Shown here piece by piece: positions 34,885-43,499 of a stretch of DNA of 64,000 bases. A program made the translations under genes and the position numbers. This DNA comes from Pseudactinotalea suaedae (GTDB lineage: Bacteria > Actinomycetota > Actinomycetes > Actinomycetales > Beutenbergiaceae). Location: the NCBI RefSeq assembly GCF_009733815.1, contig NZ_WNXY01000009.1:186001-250000 (forward strand), given 5' to 3'. A model generated the notes under the pieces. That model saw only the letters and a program-made list of their open reading frames with translations. It was not told the origin of the DNA and did no database searches. Each line of letters opens with the position of its first letter. Position 1 is the stretch's first letter.

Positions 34885-35745
34885 GTGCTGAGAGTGACGC
34901 TGCGTGGCCGTGGTGTCCCCACCGTGGTGCTCGGCAGCGGCGAGGCCCTCATGTTCGGCCGGGCGCCCGACGTGGCCCTGCCCGAGGAGGACGTCGACGC
35001 CCAGCTCCGCACCACCGCTCTCGCACTGCCTCGCGCGGCCGCCCACGTCTCGCGCGTCGTCGGCGAGCTGGCGGTCGGCGAGGAGGTCGCGCGGCTGCGC
35101 TGGCACGGCTCCACCGGGGCCCAGCTGTCCAGCCTCTTCGACGCCCCTGGCGGAGCACGCCGGGTGGCGCTCAGCACCGGTATGGCCGCCCTCCTCGACG
35201 AGGGCGAGAACCACCTGCTGCTGCTCCGCGGCCGTGAGGACGCCAAGGGCTTCACCGACCTGGTGCTCGTCCTTGACATCACCGAGGTACGTGAAGGCGA
35301 CGGTGCTGCCACCGACGTGCCGTACGTCCCTGAAGGCGACCCCGACGGCGCCCCCACCGCTGACGCACCGCACTTGGAGCGGTGGTCACGTGAGTGGTAC
35401 GTCGCCCTCGCGCTCGCCGAGCCCTGGCTGACGGGCGCCGACACATACCCGCGACCGCCGTCCAACCGCGAGATCTACGAGCGTGTGCTGGCGTGGCGAG
35501 GTCACGCCTGGAACCTCGAGCGCGCGCAGCGTGTCGACGACGCGATCCGTTCGATCGCCCGGCTGGCCTTCGGACCGGCCGACGACCCCTTCACCGTGAC
35601 GCAAGGACGCGTGCAGAACGTCCGGTTCGCCGTCGGCCGCCGGGCGGCCGAGACCGCACTGGTGACGACCGACGACCTGGGCGCCGTCATCGACGCGCAG
35701 GCCCGCGGCGCAGGCCTCAACCCGGGCGCCGCACCGACAGCCTGA
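34885..35745 (+). CDS. FHA-like domain protein
   Basis: 286 residues, GTG start after AAGGGGG, with TAGCCT -10 box at about 34852. Residues 1-130 follow the FHA beta-sandwich: LMFGRAPDVALPEED (GR of strand 3-4), AAAHVSRVVGELAVGEEVAR. The canonical Ser-x-x-His is replaced by Ala-x-x-His-like sequence, so phosphothreonine binding may be lost or altered. Residues 195-265 (WYVALALAEPWLTGADTYPR, IYERVLAWRGHAWNLERAQR) resemble a winged-helix module seen in FHA proteins near actinobacterial kinases. Expected partner: the kinase or the FHA-containing ATPase of this locus. Confidence 0.75.
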   Translation: MLRVTLRGRGVPTVVLGSGEALMFGRAPDVALPEEDVDAQLRTTALALPRAAAHVSRVVGELAVGEEVARLRWHGSTGAQLSSLFDAPGGARRVALSTGMAALLDEGENHLLLLRGREDAKGFTDLVLVLDITEVREGDGAATDVPYVPEGDPDGAPTADAPHLERWSREWYVALALAEPWLTGADTYPRPPSNREIYERVLAWRGHAWNLERAQRVDDAIRSIARLAFGPADDPFTVTQGRVQNVRFAVGRRAAETALVTTDDLGAVIDAQARGAGLNPGAAPTA

Positions 35746-35800
35746 CCGATGCAGGTCCCCGAACCACACCGGCTCGGGCTCTCCGCGCTGCCCGCGGAGC

Positions 35801-35855
35801 GGAAATTTCCACCCCTCGCGCGGTGGTGCGGGCCGACATCGGGTGCCTAGCGTCG
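35801..35855 (+). promoter_or_regulatory. GGAAATTTCC box and TAGCGT promoter of WXG100 gene 1
   Basis: GGAAATTTCCACCCC at 35801-35815, and CCTAGCGTCG with a TAGCGT -10 hexamer at 35848. The two are 47 bp apart, placing the palindrome near -59 to -50, a typical activator position. Same layout at 36182 and 38982. Confidence 0.7.
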
Positions 35856-35886
35856 CCGTCATCGCACCGACACGAGGGAGACGACG

Positions 35887-36168
35887 ATGACCAGCTACGA
35901 CCGCAGCACCTTCTACGGCCTCGACACCACCGAGACCCGCAGCCAGGCCCAGCAGATGGATGCCAATGCCGAGAACCTCGGCGCCATGGTCAACGACATC
36001 GGCGCACTGATGGAGTCGGTGCTGTGGCTGGGCCCCGGCGCGCAACGCTTCAAGTCGGACTGGGACGGCTCGATGAAGCCGCAGATGCAGGAAGCAGCCG
36101 AGACGCTGCGCGGCAACGCAGCCGAGATGAAGCGGCGCGCCGACCTGCAGGACCAGGCCTCCGCGTAG
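35887..36168 (+). CDS. WXG100 family protein
   Basis: 93 residues, the standard WXG100 size. Two amphipathic helices are joined by W47-L-G49 (ESVLWLGPGAQRFKSDWDG). It should form a helical-hairpin dimer, alone or with the similar 90-residue protein at 37491. Its C-terminus (EMKRRADLQDQASA) could carry the targeting signal recognised by the secretion ATPase; a clear YxxxD/E signal is not seen. GAGGGAG ribosome site. Confidence 0.9.
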   Translation: MTSYDRSTFYGLDTTETRSQAQQMDANAENLGAMVNDIGALMESVLWLGPGAQRFKSDWDGSMKPQMQEAAETLRGNAAEMKRRADLQDQASA

Positions 36169-36181
36169 CAGCGCGCGGGGC

Positions 36182-36236
36182 GGAAGTTTCCACCCCAGCG
36201 TCGCTGGATCGCACGGACCGATCTCCCTAGCGTCGA
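36182..36236 (+). promoter_or_regulatory. GGAAGTTTCC box and TAGCGT promoter of WXG gene 2
   Basis: GGAAGTTTCCACCCC at 36182-36196 and CCTAGCGTCG with TAGCGT at 36228, 46 bp from the palindrome start. Begins 14 bp after the stop of the preceding WXG100 gene, so each WXG gene has its own promoter. Confidence 0.7.
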
Positions 36237-36278
36237 CCGCACGACATCACCCGAACGATTCAGAAGGAGGTGGAGCAG

Positions 36279-37367
36279 GTGTCATTCCAAGGAGCAGACG
36301 TCGATGGCCTCGACCGCACAGCGAACCGCTGCATGGAGAGTGCGGACTTCGCCGATACGGTCGCGAGGACCCTCGAGATCCTGGTCGCGGCTCTTGAGGC
36401 CATGAGCTGGACGGGCTTCGCCGCGGCGCTCGCGGCCTACTTGAAGGCCGTCGTGATCCCGTGGGTGAAGTACATCGCGAAGTGTCTGCGCATCTTCGGC
36501 GGACTCCTTCAGCTCGCCTCGAGCAAGCAGAAGGGAGCCTCGGAGGACGCCCCGCCGGTGCGCATCCCCGCCACCGCGTGGAACCCGCCGCCGGCACCGG
36601 TCGCCACCGGCGTGAACCCGCCGATGCTGGCCAGCCCGCAGCCCGCGATCCAGCAGACCGCTCCCGGCACCGGCGCCCAGACAGGCGGCGGCACCTCGGT
36701 GGCCCCGGCCGCCCCGATCGGGCGCACCGACGGCGGCGCTGGCGCCGGCAACGTCAGGGGCGGCGGCTCGATCACGACGACCACCGGGATCAGCTCCGAC
36801 GGCGAGCTCTGGACCCGCACGACCGTCAGCGGCACCGTCACCCCCGCCACCCTGACCGCCCCGGCGACGATCGCTGCGGCCGGTTCGACCGGTGGGCTGG
36901 GAACGGGGTCCGGCGGACACACCGCCGCGCCGGTCACACCCGCGGCGGACCTCGGCATCGGCGGCGGCACCTCGATCGGTGGCAGCGGGCCGGCCGGCTC
37001 CGGCTCGTCCAACCCGGGCGCGGGTGGCTCCGGCTCGACAGGCGGCCCGTCGACCGGATCGATCGGCAGCGGCTCGAGCGGGGCCGGCGGATCGAACGGC
37101 GGCGACGGCACGACCGGAACGCCCACACTCGATCCGGCGGTGCAGAGCTCGCCGCTCGCCTCGCGCGCGGTCCTCGGGAGCACCGCGACCGGGACCGGCA
37201 CGGCTTCACTCGACGTGGCTGCCCCGGCGACCGGCGGCGGCGCGTCGGCAGCCCTCGCCGCAGCACCGATCGGCCTCGCGGGCGTCGGCGGCGCTGCACT
37301 CGCGGCGCTGCGCGCCAAGGGCCTTCACGACGGCGACGACCAGGAGGAGGCCGACGACGCGCTCTAG
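36279..37367 (+). CDS. WXG100-domain protein with long Gly/Ser/Thr-rich region
   Basis: 362 residues. The GTG at 36279 is preferred to the one at 36270 because AAGGAGGTGG then serves as ribosome site. N-terminal 80 residues: WXG-type helices with W44-T-G46 (LEAMSWTGFAAALAAYLKAV) and a basic, hydrophobic second helix. Residues 85-310 are low-complexity Pro, then Gly/Ser/Thr (GSGSSNPGAGGSGSTGG). A C-terminal hydrophobic stretch (APIGLAGVGGAALAALRAKG) ends in an acidic tail. It may span or line the wall or membrane as a structural substrate. No enzyme domain seen. Confidence 0.75.
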   Translation: MSFQGADVDGLDRTANRCMESADFADTVARTLEILVAALEAMSWTGFAAALAAYLKAVVIPWVKYIAKCLRIFGGLLQLASSKQKGASEDAPPVRIPATAWNPPPAPVATGVNPPMLASPQPAIQQTAPGTGAQTGGGTSVAPAAPIGRTDGGAGAGNVRGGGSITTTTGISSDGELWTRTTVSGTVTPATLTAPATIAAAGSTGGLGTGSGGHTAAPVTPAADLGIGGGTSIGGSGPAGSGSSNPGAGGSGSTGGPSTGSIGSGSSGAGGSNGGDGTTGTPTLDPAVQSSPLASRAVLGSTATGTGTASLDVAAPATGGGASAALAAAPIGLAGVGGAALAALRAKGLHDGDDQEEADDAL

Positions 37368-37490
37368 CCCTGTCCTGACCCAGAGCTGACAGGACGGACC
37401 CGCCCACACCCGGACGGTCGCCGTCAGGCACACGATCCCAGCCACACCCACACCCGCGCTGCTCGCAGCGCTCATCGAGAGGAACACATC

Positions 37491-37763
37491 ATGACCACTG
37501 CCAACGTCTACGGGATGGACATCCAGGCCGGCCGCGACCTCGCGACGCGCATGGACTCCGACGCCACCGAGATCGAGACGCTCACCACGCGGCTCACCGG
37601 GATGCTGGAGGGAACACCCTGGTACGGCCCCGACGCGACGCGGTTCAAGGGCGACTGGTCCGGCCAGTACGTGCCGGCGCTGACCTCGGTCGTGCAGGCG
37701 CTCCGTGAGAACAGCCAGCAGATCTTCGCCCAGGCGCAGTCGCAGGAGGACGCCTCCAGCTGA
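37491..37763 (+). CDS. WXG100 family protein
   Basis: 90 residues with W44-Y-G46 (MLEGTPWYGPDATRFKGDW) between two helices. Similar in length and pattern to the protein at 35887, so the pair may form the heterodimer typical of type VII substrates. AGAGGAACACATC precedes the ATG. The 122-bp gap before it lacks the GGAAGTTTCC box but has a GTCCTG/CAGGAC hairpin at about 37374. Confidence 0.9.
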   Translation: MTTANVYGMDIQAGRDLATRMDSDATEIETLTTRLTGMLEGTPWYGPDATRFKGDWSGQYVPALTSVVQALRENSQQIFAQAQSQEDASS

Positions 37764-37840
37764 CGCTGCCCCCACGGTGGCCCGGCCCCTCTGCCCTGGG
37801 GCCGGGCCATCGCCGCGCCAGCTCCCGCTACGGTGCGGGC

Positions 37841-38959
37841 ATGGCTCCGGACAGCGACGTCACCCTGGACCTCCCGTCGGTCGACGGCGTCACGCCCGCG
37901 GACTGGTCCGCCCGCCGGGAGCAGTGGCTCGAGCTGTTCTCCGACCACGTCTACGGCCGCACCCCCGCGGTCGACTGGACGGTGACGACTGGCGAGGTGG
38001 GCGCCGCGGTCGAGGTCGACGGCGGCTCGGGGATCCGCCGGCAGCTGCAGATCACCATCTCCGACGGCGTGGCGAGCGTGGTCGTGGACGTGCTCCTCGT
38101 GCTGCCGGTCGCCGGGCCCTCACCGGTGCTGGTGGCGCTCAACTTCTTCGGCAACCACACCGTGACGCCCGACGCCGACGTCGCGCTCCCCGCCGGGTGG
38201 GTGCCGGCGCGCATGGTCCCCAGCGACGGTCACCGCGCGAGCGAGACCGCGCGCGGCTTCCTCGCGGAGGGCTGGCCGCTCGACACCCTGCTGCGCCAGG
38301 GCTTCGGGATGGCGACCGTGTACGCGGGCGACATCGCGCCGGACGACCCCGACCACGTCACCGAGGGCCTGCTCGGGCTGACACAGCCCCAGCACGACCA
38401 CCCCTGGGGCGCGCTGGGCGCGTGGGCGTGGGGGCTCTCGTGCGTGCGGCGGGTGCTGGCCGAGCGGGACGACGTGCGCGCGGACCAGATGGTGGCGATC
38501 GGGCACTCGCGTCTGGGCAAGGCTGCCCTCTGGGCGGGCGCGCAGGACGAGGGGTTCGCCGCCGTCGTGTCCAACAACTCGGGCTGCGGCGGGGCGTCGC
38601 TGTCACGACGGCCGGTGGGCGAGCGCGTCGCGGCGATCACCACGAGCTTCCCGCACTGGTTCACGCCCGCGTTCGCCGGCTACGCCGGTCGCGAGCACGC
38701 GCTTCCGGTCGACCAGCACCAGCTGCTGGCGAGCATCGCGCCACGCGCCCTCTACGTCGCGAGCGCAGCCGAGGACGAGTGGGCCGACCCTGTCGGCGAG
38801 TACCTCGCCACTGCCGCGGCGCTCGAGGTCCACCAGGCGCTGGGATCAGCCCGGGTCGGCTATCACCTGCGACCCGGCGGCCACGCGCTCGGTCCCGAGG
38901 ACTGGGAGCACGTGCTGACCTTCCTGCGCCACCACGTGACGGCCGCACCCGACCGCTGA
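37841..38959 (+). CDS. Glucuronoyl esterase-like (CE15) alpha/beta hydrolase
   Basis: 372 residues. The family signature GHSRLGKAALWAGAQDEGF contains the nucleophile Ser223; VSNNSGCGGASLSRR follows, and the catalytic His348 lies in RPGGHALGPEDW. LPVDQHQLLASIAPRALYVA is also typical of CE15. These enzymes cleave ester bonds between glucuronic acid and lignin alcohols or similar. No signal peptide is visible. A TACGGT box sits 11 bp upstream of the ATG, so it is transcribed on its own inside the secretion locus and is probably unrelated to it. Confidence 0.85.
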   Translation: MAPDSDVTLDLPSVDGVTPADWSARREQWLELFSDHVYGRTPAVDWTVTTGEVGAAVEVDGGSGIRRQLQITISDGVASVVVDVLLVLPVAGPSPVLVALNFFGNHTVTPDADVALPAGWVPARMVPSDGHRASETARGFLAEGWPLDTLLRQGFGMATVYAGDIAPDDPDHVTEGLLGLTQPQHDHPWGALGAWAWGLSCVRRVLAERDDVRADQMVAIGHSRLGKAALWAGAQDEGFAAVVSNNSGCGGASLSRRPVGERVAAITTSFPHWFTPAFAGYAGREHALPVDQHQLLASIAPRALYVASAAEDEWADPVGEYLATAAALEVHQALGSARVGYHLRPGGHALGPEDWEHVLTFLRHHVTAAPDR

Positions 38960-38981
38960 CCCCCTCGCGTCGCCGCGCGGC

Positions 38982-39036
38982 GGAAGTTTCCACCCCTCCG
39001 GCGCTGGCTCTCCCACCGGTGGCTCCCTAGCGTCGG
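38982..39036 (+). promoter_or_regulatory. GGAAGTTTCC box and TAGCGT promoter of the secretion ATPase operon
   Basis: GGAAGTTTCCACCCC at 38982-38996 and CCTAGCGTCG with TAGCGT at 39028, 46 bp from the palindrome start. Drives the large operon beginning at 39066. Confidence 0.7.
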
Positions 39037-39065
39037 CAGCACCGACGACCAGCAGGAGAGCGACC

Positions 39066-42000
39066 ATGTGGCGACTGAGCGTGCTGCCGACACCGGAGAG
39101 CAAGCTGGCACCGGTCGACGTCGTCGTCGACGCCGGAGAAGGTTCCACGGTCGCCGATCTCGCCGCCGGCCTGGGTGAACACCTCGGTGGCCGGGGGATG
39201 CTGCTGGCACCCGTCAGCGACGGCCGCACGTGGCCCGCCGACACCCCGCTCGCCGAGGCCGGCCTGCGTGACGGCGACGTCCTCGAGGTCACCGGCGTCC
39301 CCACCGACTGGCGCACGCGCCCCGGGCCGCGCCGCGCCCCGCGCGCCACCGTCCACGTGGTGGCAGGGCCCGACGTCGGACTGGTCGCCGACATCACCGG
39401 CGACACCCTGGTCGTGGGTCGCGCGGGCACCGCCGGGCTGCGGTTGCGGGACCCGCTGGTGAGCCGGGTGCACGCACGGATCCTGCTGGCCGAGACACCG
39501 GTCGTGCTCGACCAGGGGTCGGCGCACGGAACCGTGGTGGGCGGCCGCACCATCACCCGGTCGACCCCGGTGGCCTACGGCGAGCGGATCACGCTGGGCG
39601 ACAGCGTCCTGCTCATCCATCCCGGTGACGGCGAGGCAGCCCGCGAGCGCGGCGTGCTCCGCTCGCCGCGGTTCGGCGACTCGGTCGCCACGGCCGAGCT
39701 CGACACACCCGCGCCGCCCACCTCGCAGCGCAAGACCCCGCTGTCCTGGCCCATGATGCTGATGCCGGTGCTGATGGGCGGCGTGATGTTCAGCTACAGC
39801 CGCAGCCCGCTGGCGCTGGTGTTCATGATCGGCTTCCCGTCGATGATGCTGCTGACGTGGCTGATCCAGCGCCGCGCCGCCAGGCGCGAGTTCGCCGCGG
39901 AGTCGGCGATCTGGCGACAGGACATGCGTGAGCTCCTCGCCACCCTCGACGACGCCGCCACCACGCAGCGCCGCAACGCCGAGGACGACGAGCCCGACCT
40001 GGACGTCGTCCTCGCCCGCGCGGTCGCCCGCGACCACCGCCTCTGGGTACGCCGCCCGGACAGCGACGACTTCCTCGCCGTGCGCGCGGGCCGCGGGCCG
40101 CGCGCCGCGCTGCTGACGGCGAAGAAGCTCAACCACGGCGACCGCGGCCTGCAGGCGGAGGGCAGCCGCGCCCTCGGTGAGCGCGCCACGCTCGCCGATC
40201 TCCCGGTGCCGCTCGAGCTCGTCGAGGCCGGCCTGGCCGCCGTGACCGGCGAGACCGCCGACGTCGACGCGTGGGTCCGCGCGACCGTGCTGCGCCTCGC
40301 CGTCACCCACTCCCCGACCGACGTGCAGGTCGCGGCGGCGCTCGGGCCCGGCCGCTCGCACATCGAGTCCTGGCTGCGGTGGCTGCCCCACGCCGCGCCG
40401 CGCAACGGCGGCATGGCCTGCGTGGCGATCGGCGCGACCGAGGGTCAGGCGCTGCTCGAGGAGCTCGCGAGCGCCGACGGCGGCACGGCCCACACCCTCG
40501 TGCTCGTCGACGAGGGTGCCGGGCTGCCCCGCCGCCTGGTCGAGGCCGTGGCCGCGGACGCGGTCGAGCGCAGGCTGCACCTGCTGTGGATCGGCTCGGA
40601 CGTCGAGACCGTTCCGGCCACCACGGCCACGGTGGTGGCGCTGGGCGAGGCTACGGTCGACCCCGCTGCCGCGGGAGCGGAGGGCGCTGTGGGGGCGCTG
40701 CTGCACCGCGACCGTGGCGGCGTGGAGCCGCTGACCAGCGTCGAGGCGCTCGGCCTGACCGAGGTCTGGCGCGCGGCGCGGGCGCTGTCCGGCTACCGCG
40801 ACGAGGCCGCCGTGCTCGCGGCCGAGTCGATGCTGCCCCCGCAGGTGCGACTGCCCGGGCTCTCGGGCGACCTCGCCGACCCCGACGACGTCGAGCGGCT
40901 CATCGAGCGCTGGGCCACCTCGACCGGGCTGCGGGCTCAGCTCGGCACGGGCGGCGAGGGCGTCGTCACCATCGACCTGCGCGAGGACGGTCCGCACGGC
41001 CTGGTCGCGGGCACCACGGGCGCCGGCAAGTCCGAGCTGCTGCAGTCGCTGCTGTGCTCGCTCGCGATGAACAACCCGCCCTCGCGGATCACGTTCCTGC
41101 TGGTGGACTACAAGGGCGGCGCCGCCTTCCGCGAGGTCGCCGAGCTGCCCCACAGCGTCGGCTACATCACCGACCTCACGCCCGCGCTGGTGCAGCGGTG
41201 CCTCACCTCGCTGCACGCCGAGCTGACCTCCCGCGAGCACCTGCTCGCGCAGTACGGCGCCAAGGACCTGCTCGCACTGGAGCGCAGCAACCCGGAGGCG
41301 GCGCCGCCGTCGATGCTGATCTGCGTCGACGAGTTCGCCGCGCTGCTCGCGGAGGTGCCGGAGTTCGTCGAGGGCATGGTCTCGATCGCGCAGCGGGGCC
41401 GCTCGCTCGGCATGCACATGCTGCTCGCGACCCAGCGCCCGGCCGGCGTCGTGACGCCGCAGATCAAGGCGAACACCGACCTGCGCATCGCTCTGCGGGT
41501 CGCCGCCCCCGAGGACTCGATGGACGTCATCGACGCCCCCGACGCCGCCCACATCTCCCGCCGCACCCCCGGCCGGGCGTGGCTGCGACGCACCGGTCAC
41601 GGCACCCGCGAGCTCGTGCAGGTCGCCTGGGTGGGCGCCCGCGAGGAGATCCACGCCGACGGCGGCAAGGTCCGGATCAGCCCGTTCACCGCGCGCGAGC
41701 TCAGCGGGCAGCGACCCGGCGGGCGCGGCACCACGGTGCACCCGAGGTCGGATCTCGACCGGATCGTCGCCACCACCGGCACGGCGTTCCTGCGGACCGG
41801 CCGGCCGGCGCCGAAGAAGCCGTGGTTGCCGCCGCTGCCGGTCGACGTGCCGATGGTGTGCACCGCACCCGGACGCCTCGTCCTGGGCGAGGGCGCCCAC
41901 GACGAGGCGCTCGTGGCGGGCTCGCGCGAGGAGACCCACACCGTGGTGCAGGGTCCGGGCCAGGTCGTGCTCGGGCTGATCGACCGACCGGCGGAGCAGA

Positions 42001-43499
42001 CCCAGCTGCCGTTCGTCGTCGACTTCGCCCGCGCCGGCCACCTGCTCGTGCTCGGCGCCTCCGGCTCGGGCAAGTCCGAGCTGCTGCGCACGGTGGCCGC
42101 GGCCGTGACCGCCGGCTCCGAGTCCGACCTGCCCGGCTGCGTGTACGCGATCGACGCGGGCGGTGGCGCGCTCTCGGTCCTCGAGCGGATGGAGTCGGTC
42201 GGGTCGGTCGTGCTCGAGCAGCAGCTCGAGCGGATGCTGCGGCTGATCAGGATGCTCGCGAGGTCGATCGAGGAGCGCAACGCGCTGCTCGCCGCCCGCG
42301 GCGCCGCCGACATCGCCGGCCTGGCCGCGCTCGGCACCCCGTTGCAGCGGATCCACCTGGTGATCGACAACCTGCCCGCCGTGCTCGACACCCTCGACGG
42401 CGGCGGCCCGGTCCGGCGCCAGCACGCCGAGCACCTCGTGACGATCCTGCAGGAGGGCCGCCGCTGCGGCGTGCACGTCACGGCCACCAGCCCGCAGCGC
42501 ACCGGCATCACCTCCCCGGTGCAGGCGACCTTCGGGCAGCGCCTCGTGCTGCGGATGACCGTGGCCGACGACTACACGATGCTCGGCGTCCCCGGCGACG
42601 TGCTCGACGGCGACTCGGCGCCCGGTCGCGGCCTGGTCGGCAAGGACGAGGTGCAGGTCGCCACGGTCGGCGGGGCCGGCACACCGCTGCAGACCGAGCG
42701 GCTCGCCGCGCTGTGCGAGGTCGTCGCTGCGCGGTACGAGGCCCCGGTCGGCGCACCCGCCACCCCGGTGCCGGGCATGCCGGGTCGTGTCCCGCAGCAT
42801 CTCGCCCCGGCACCGACGCGCGACGACGTCTGCCTCGGTGTCGAGGACGGCTACGTCAGCGCTGTGACGCTCTCGCTGCTGGAGGCGCCGCTGCTGATCG
42901 CGGGCCGCAGCCGCAGCGGCCGCACGTCCGCGCTGCTCGCCCTCGGCCAGGTGGCCCGACGGTCGACCCAGCCGCCCGCGCGGGTCACGCTCATCGGGCC
43001 GCGGGCCGCCGACGGCGTGCTCACCCCGGAAGGTCTGGTGGAACCGACCTTCGCCGACGAGGTGCTCACCGACCCCGAGCAGGTCGCCGCCTGGGCGGCC
43101 GGGCTGACCACCCCGACGGAGCGCGACTGGCACCTCGTGCTCATCGACGACCTCCACGAGTGGGAACGAGCGTGGGAGCGCAACGGGACCGAGCGGGTCG
43201 CCGTCGAGACGCTGATGGAGACCCTGACGGGAAAGCCCGGCATCGCCGTCGTGGCCGTCTCGGACTCCGACGACGCCCGGTCGCGCCAGCACGTGCCGGG
43301 GCTGACGCAGGCGCTGCGGCGCCACCGCCGGATCGCGCTGCTCTCGCCCGAGATGTCGGACGGGTCGCTGGCCTCGGTGACGATCCCGATGCACACCGCC
43401 GAACCGTTGTCCGGCATGGGCAGAGCTCTCCTGGTGGCCGGGGGGACGACGCACGTGGTCCAACTACTATCAGCGAGTCGACCCGGGGGTACCTCATGA
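39066..43499 (+). CDS. Type VII secretion-like FtsK/SpoIIIE ATPase (EssC/EccC-like) with ubiquitin-like and FHA domains
   Basis: 1477 residues. Order: ubiquitin-like N-terminus about 1-85 (VVVDAGEGSTVADLAAGL, LAEAGLRDGDVLEV); FHA domain about 95-190 with SRVHARI and DQGSAHGTVVGGR; two membrane helices about 228-267; then three FtsK-type modules. Module 1 is complete (GTTGAGKS with K655; D755-E756 in ICVDEFAALL). Module 2 has GASGSGKS with K1003, but its Walker B reads LVIDNL. Module 3 is degenerate (GRSRSGRT, Arg1286 for Lys). This matches EssC/EccC, where only the first module hydrolyses ATP and later ones bind substrates. ATGA overlap with the Fn3 gene; AGGAG ribosome site. Confidence 0.92.
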   Translation: MWRLSVLPTPESKLAPVDVVVDAGEGSTVADLAAGLGEHLGGRGMLLAPVSDGRTWPADTPLAEAGLRDGDVLEVTGVPTDWRTRPGPRRAPRATVHVVAGPDVGLVADITGDTLVVGRAGTAGLRLRDPLVSRVHARILLAETPVVLDQGSAHGTVVGGRTITRSTPVAYGERITLGDSVLLIHPGDGEAARERGVLRSPRFGDSVATAELDTPAPPTSQRKTPLSWPMMLMPVLMGGVMFSYSRSPLALVFMIGFPSMMLLTWLIQRRAARREFAAESAIWRQDMRELLATLDDAATTQRRNAEDDEPDLDVVLARAVARDHRLWVRRPDSDDFLAVRAGRGPRAALLTAKKLNHGDRGLQAEGSRALGERATLADLPVPLELVEAGLAAVTGETADVDAWVRATVLRLAVTHSPTDVQVAAALGPGRSHIESWLRWLPHAAPRNGGMACVAIGATEGQALLEELASADGGTAHTLVLVDEGAGLPRRLVEAVAADAVERRLHLLWIGSDVETVPATTATVVALGEATVDPAAAGAEGAVGALLHRDRGGVEPLTSVEALGLTEVWRAARALSGYRDEAAVLAAESMLPPQVRLPGLSGDLADPDDVERLIERWATSTGLRAQLGTGGEGVVTIDLREDGPHGLVAGTTGAGKSELLQSLLCSLAMNNPPSRITFLLVDYKGGAAFREVAELPHSVGYITDLTPALVQRCLTSLHAELTSREHLLAQYGAKDLLALERSNPEAAPPSMLICVDEFAALLAEVPEFVEGMVSIAQRGRSLGMHMLLATQRPAGVVTPQIKANTDLRIALRVAAPEDSMDVIDAPDAAHISRRTPGRAWLRRTGHGTRELVQVAWVGAREEIHADGGKVRISPFTARELSGQRPGGRGTTVHPRSDLDRIVATTGTAFLRTGRPAPKKPWLPPLPVDVPMVCTAPGRLVLGEGAHDEALVAGSREETHTVVQGPGQVVLGLIDRPAEQTQLPFVVDFARAGHLLVLGASGSGKSELLRTVAAAVTAGSESDLPGCVYAIDAGGGALSVLERMESVGSVVLEQQLERMLRLIRMLARSIEERNALLAARGAADIAGLAALGTPLQRIHLVIDNLPAVLDTLDGGGPVRRQHAEHLVTILQEGRRCGVHVTATSPQRTGITSPVQATFGQRLVLRMTVADDYTMLGVPGDVLDGDSAPGRGLVGKDEVQVATVGGAGTPLQTERLAALCEVVAARYEAPVGAPATPVPGMPGRVPQHLAPAPTRDDVCLGVEDGYVSAVTLSLLEAPLLIAGRSRSGRTSALLALGQVARRSTQPPARVTLIGPRAADGVLTPEGLVEPTFADEVLTDPEQVAAWAAGLTTPTERDWHLVLIDDLHEWERAWERNGTERVAVETLMETLTGKPGIAVVAVSDSDDARSRQHVPGLTQALRRHRRIALLSPEMSDGSLASVTIPMHTAEPLSGMGRALLVAGGTTHVVQLLSASRPGGTS

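Noticed and set aside
39027-43463. 1478-codon open frame antisense to the secretion ATPase
   Set aside because: Composition is His/Arg/Gly-rich with no motif. High GC keeps antisense frames open; the plus strand has clear Walker and FHA motifs.
40271-43495. Long plus-strand open frame running into the Fn3 protein gene
   Set aside because: It is a second frame of the ATPase gene with Arg/Ala/Gly-rich composition. The true Fn3 gene begins at the ATG overlapping the ATPase stop.
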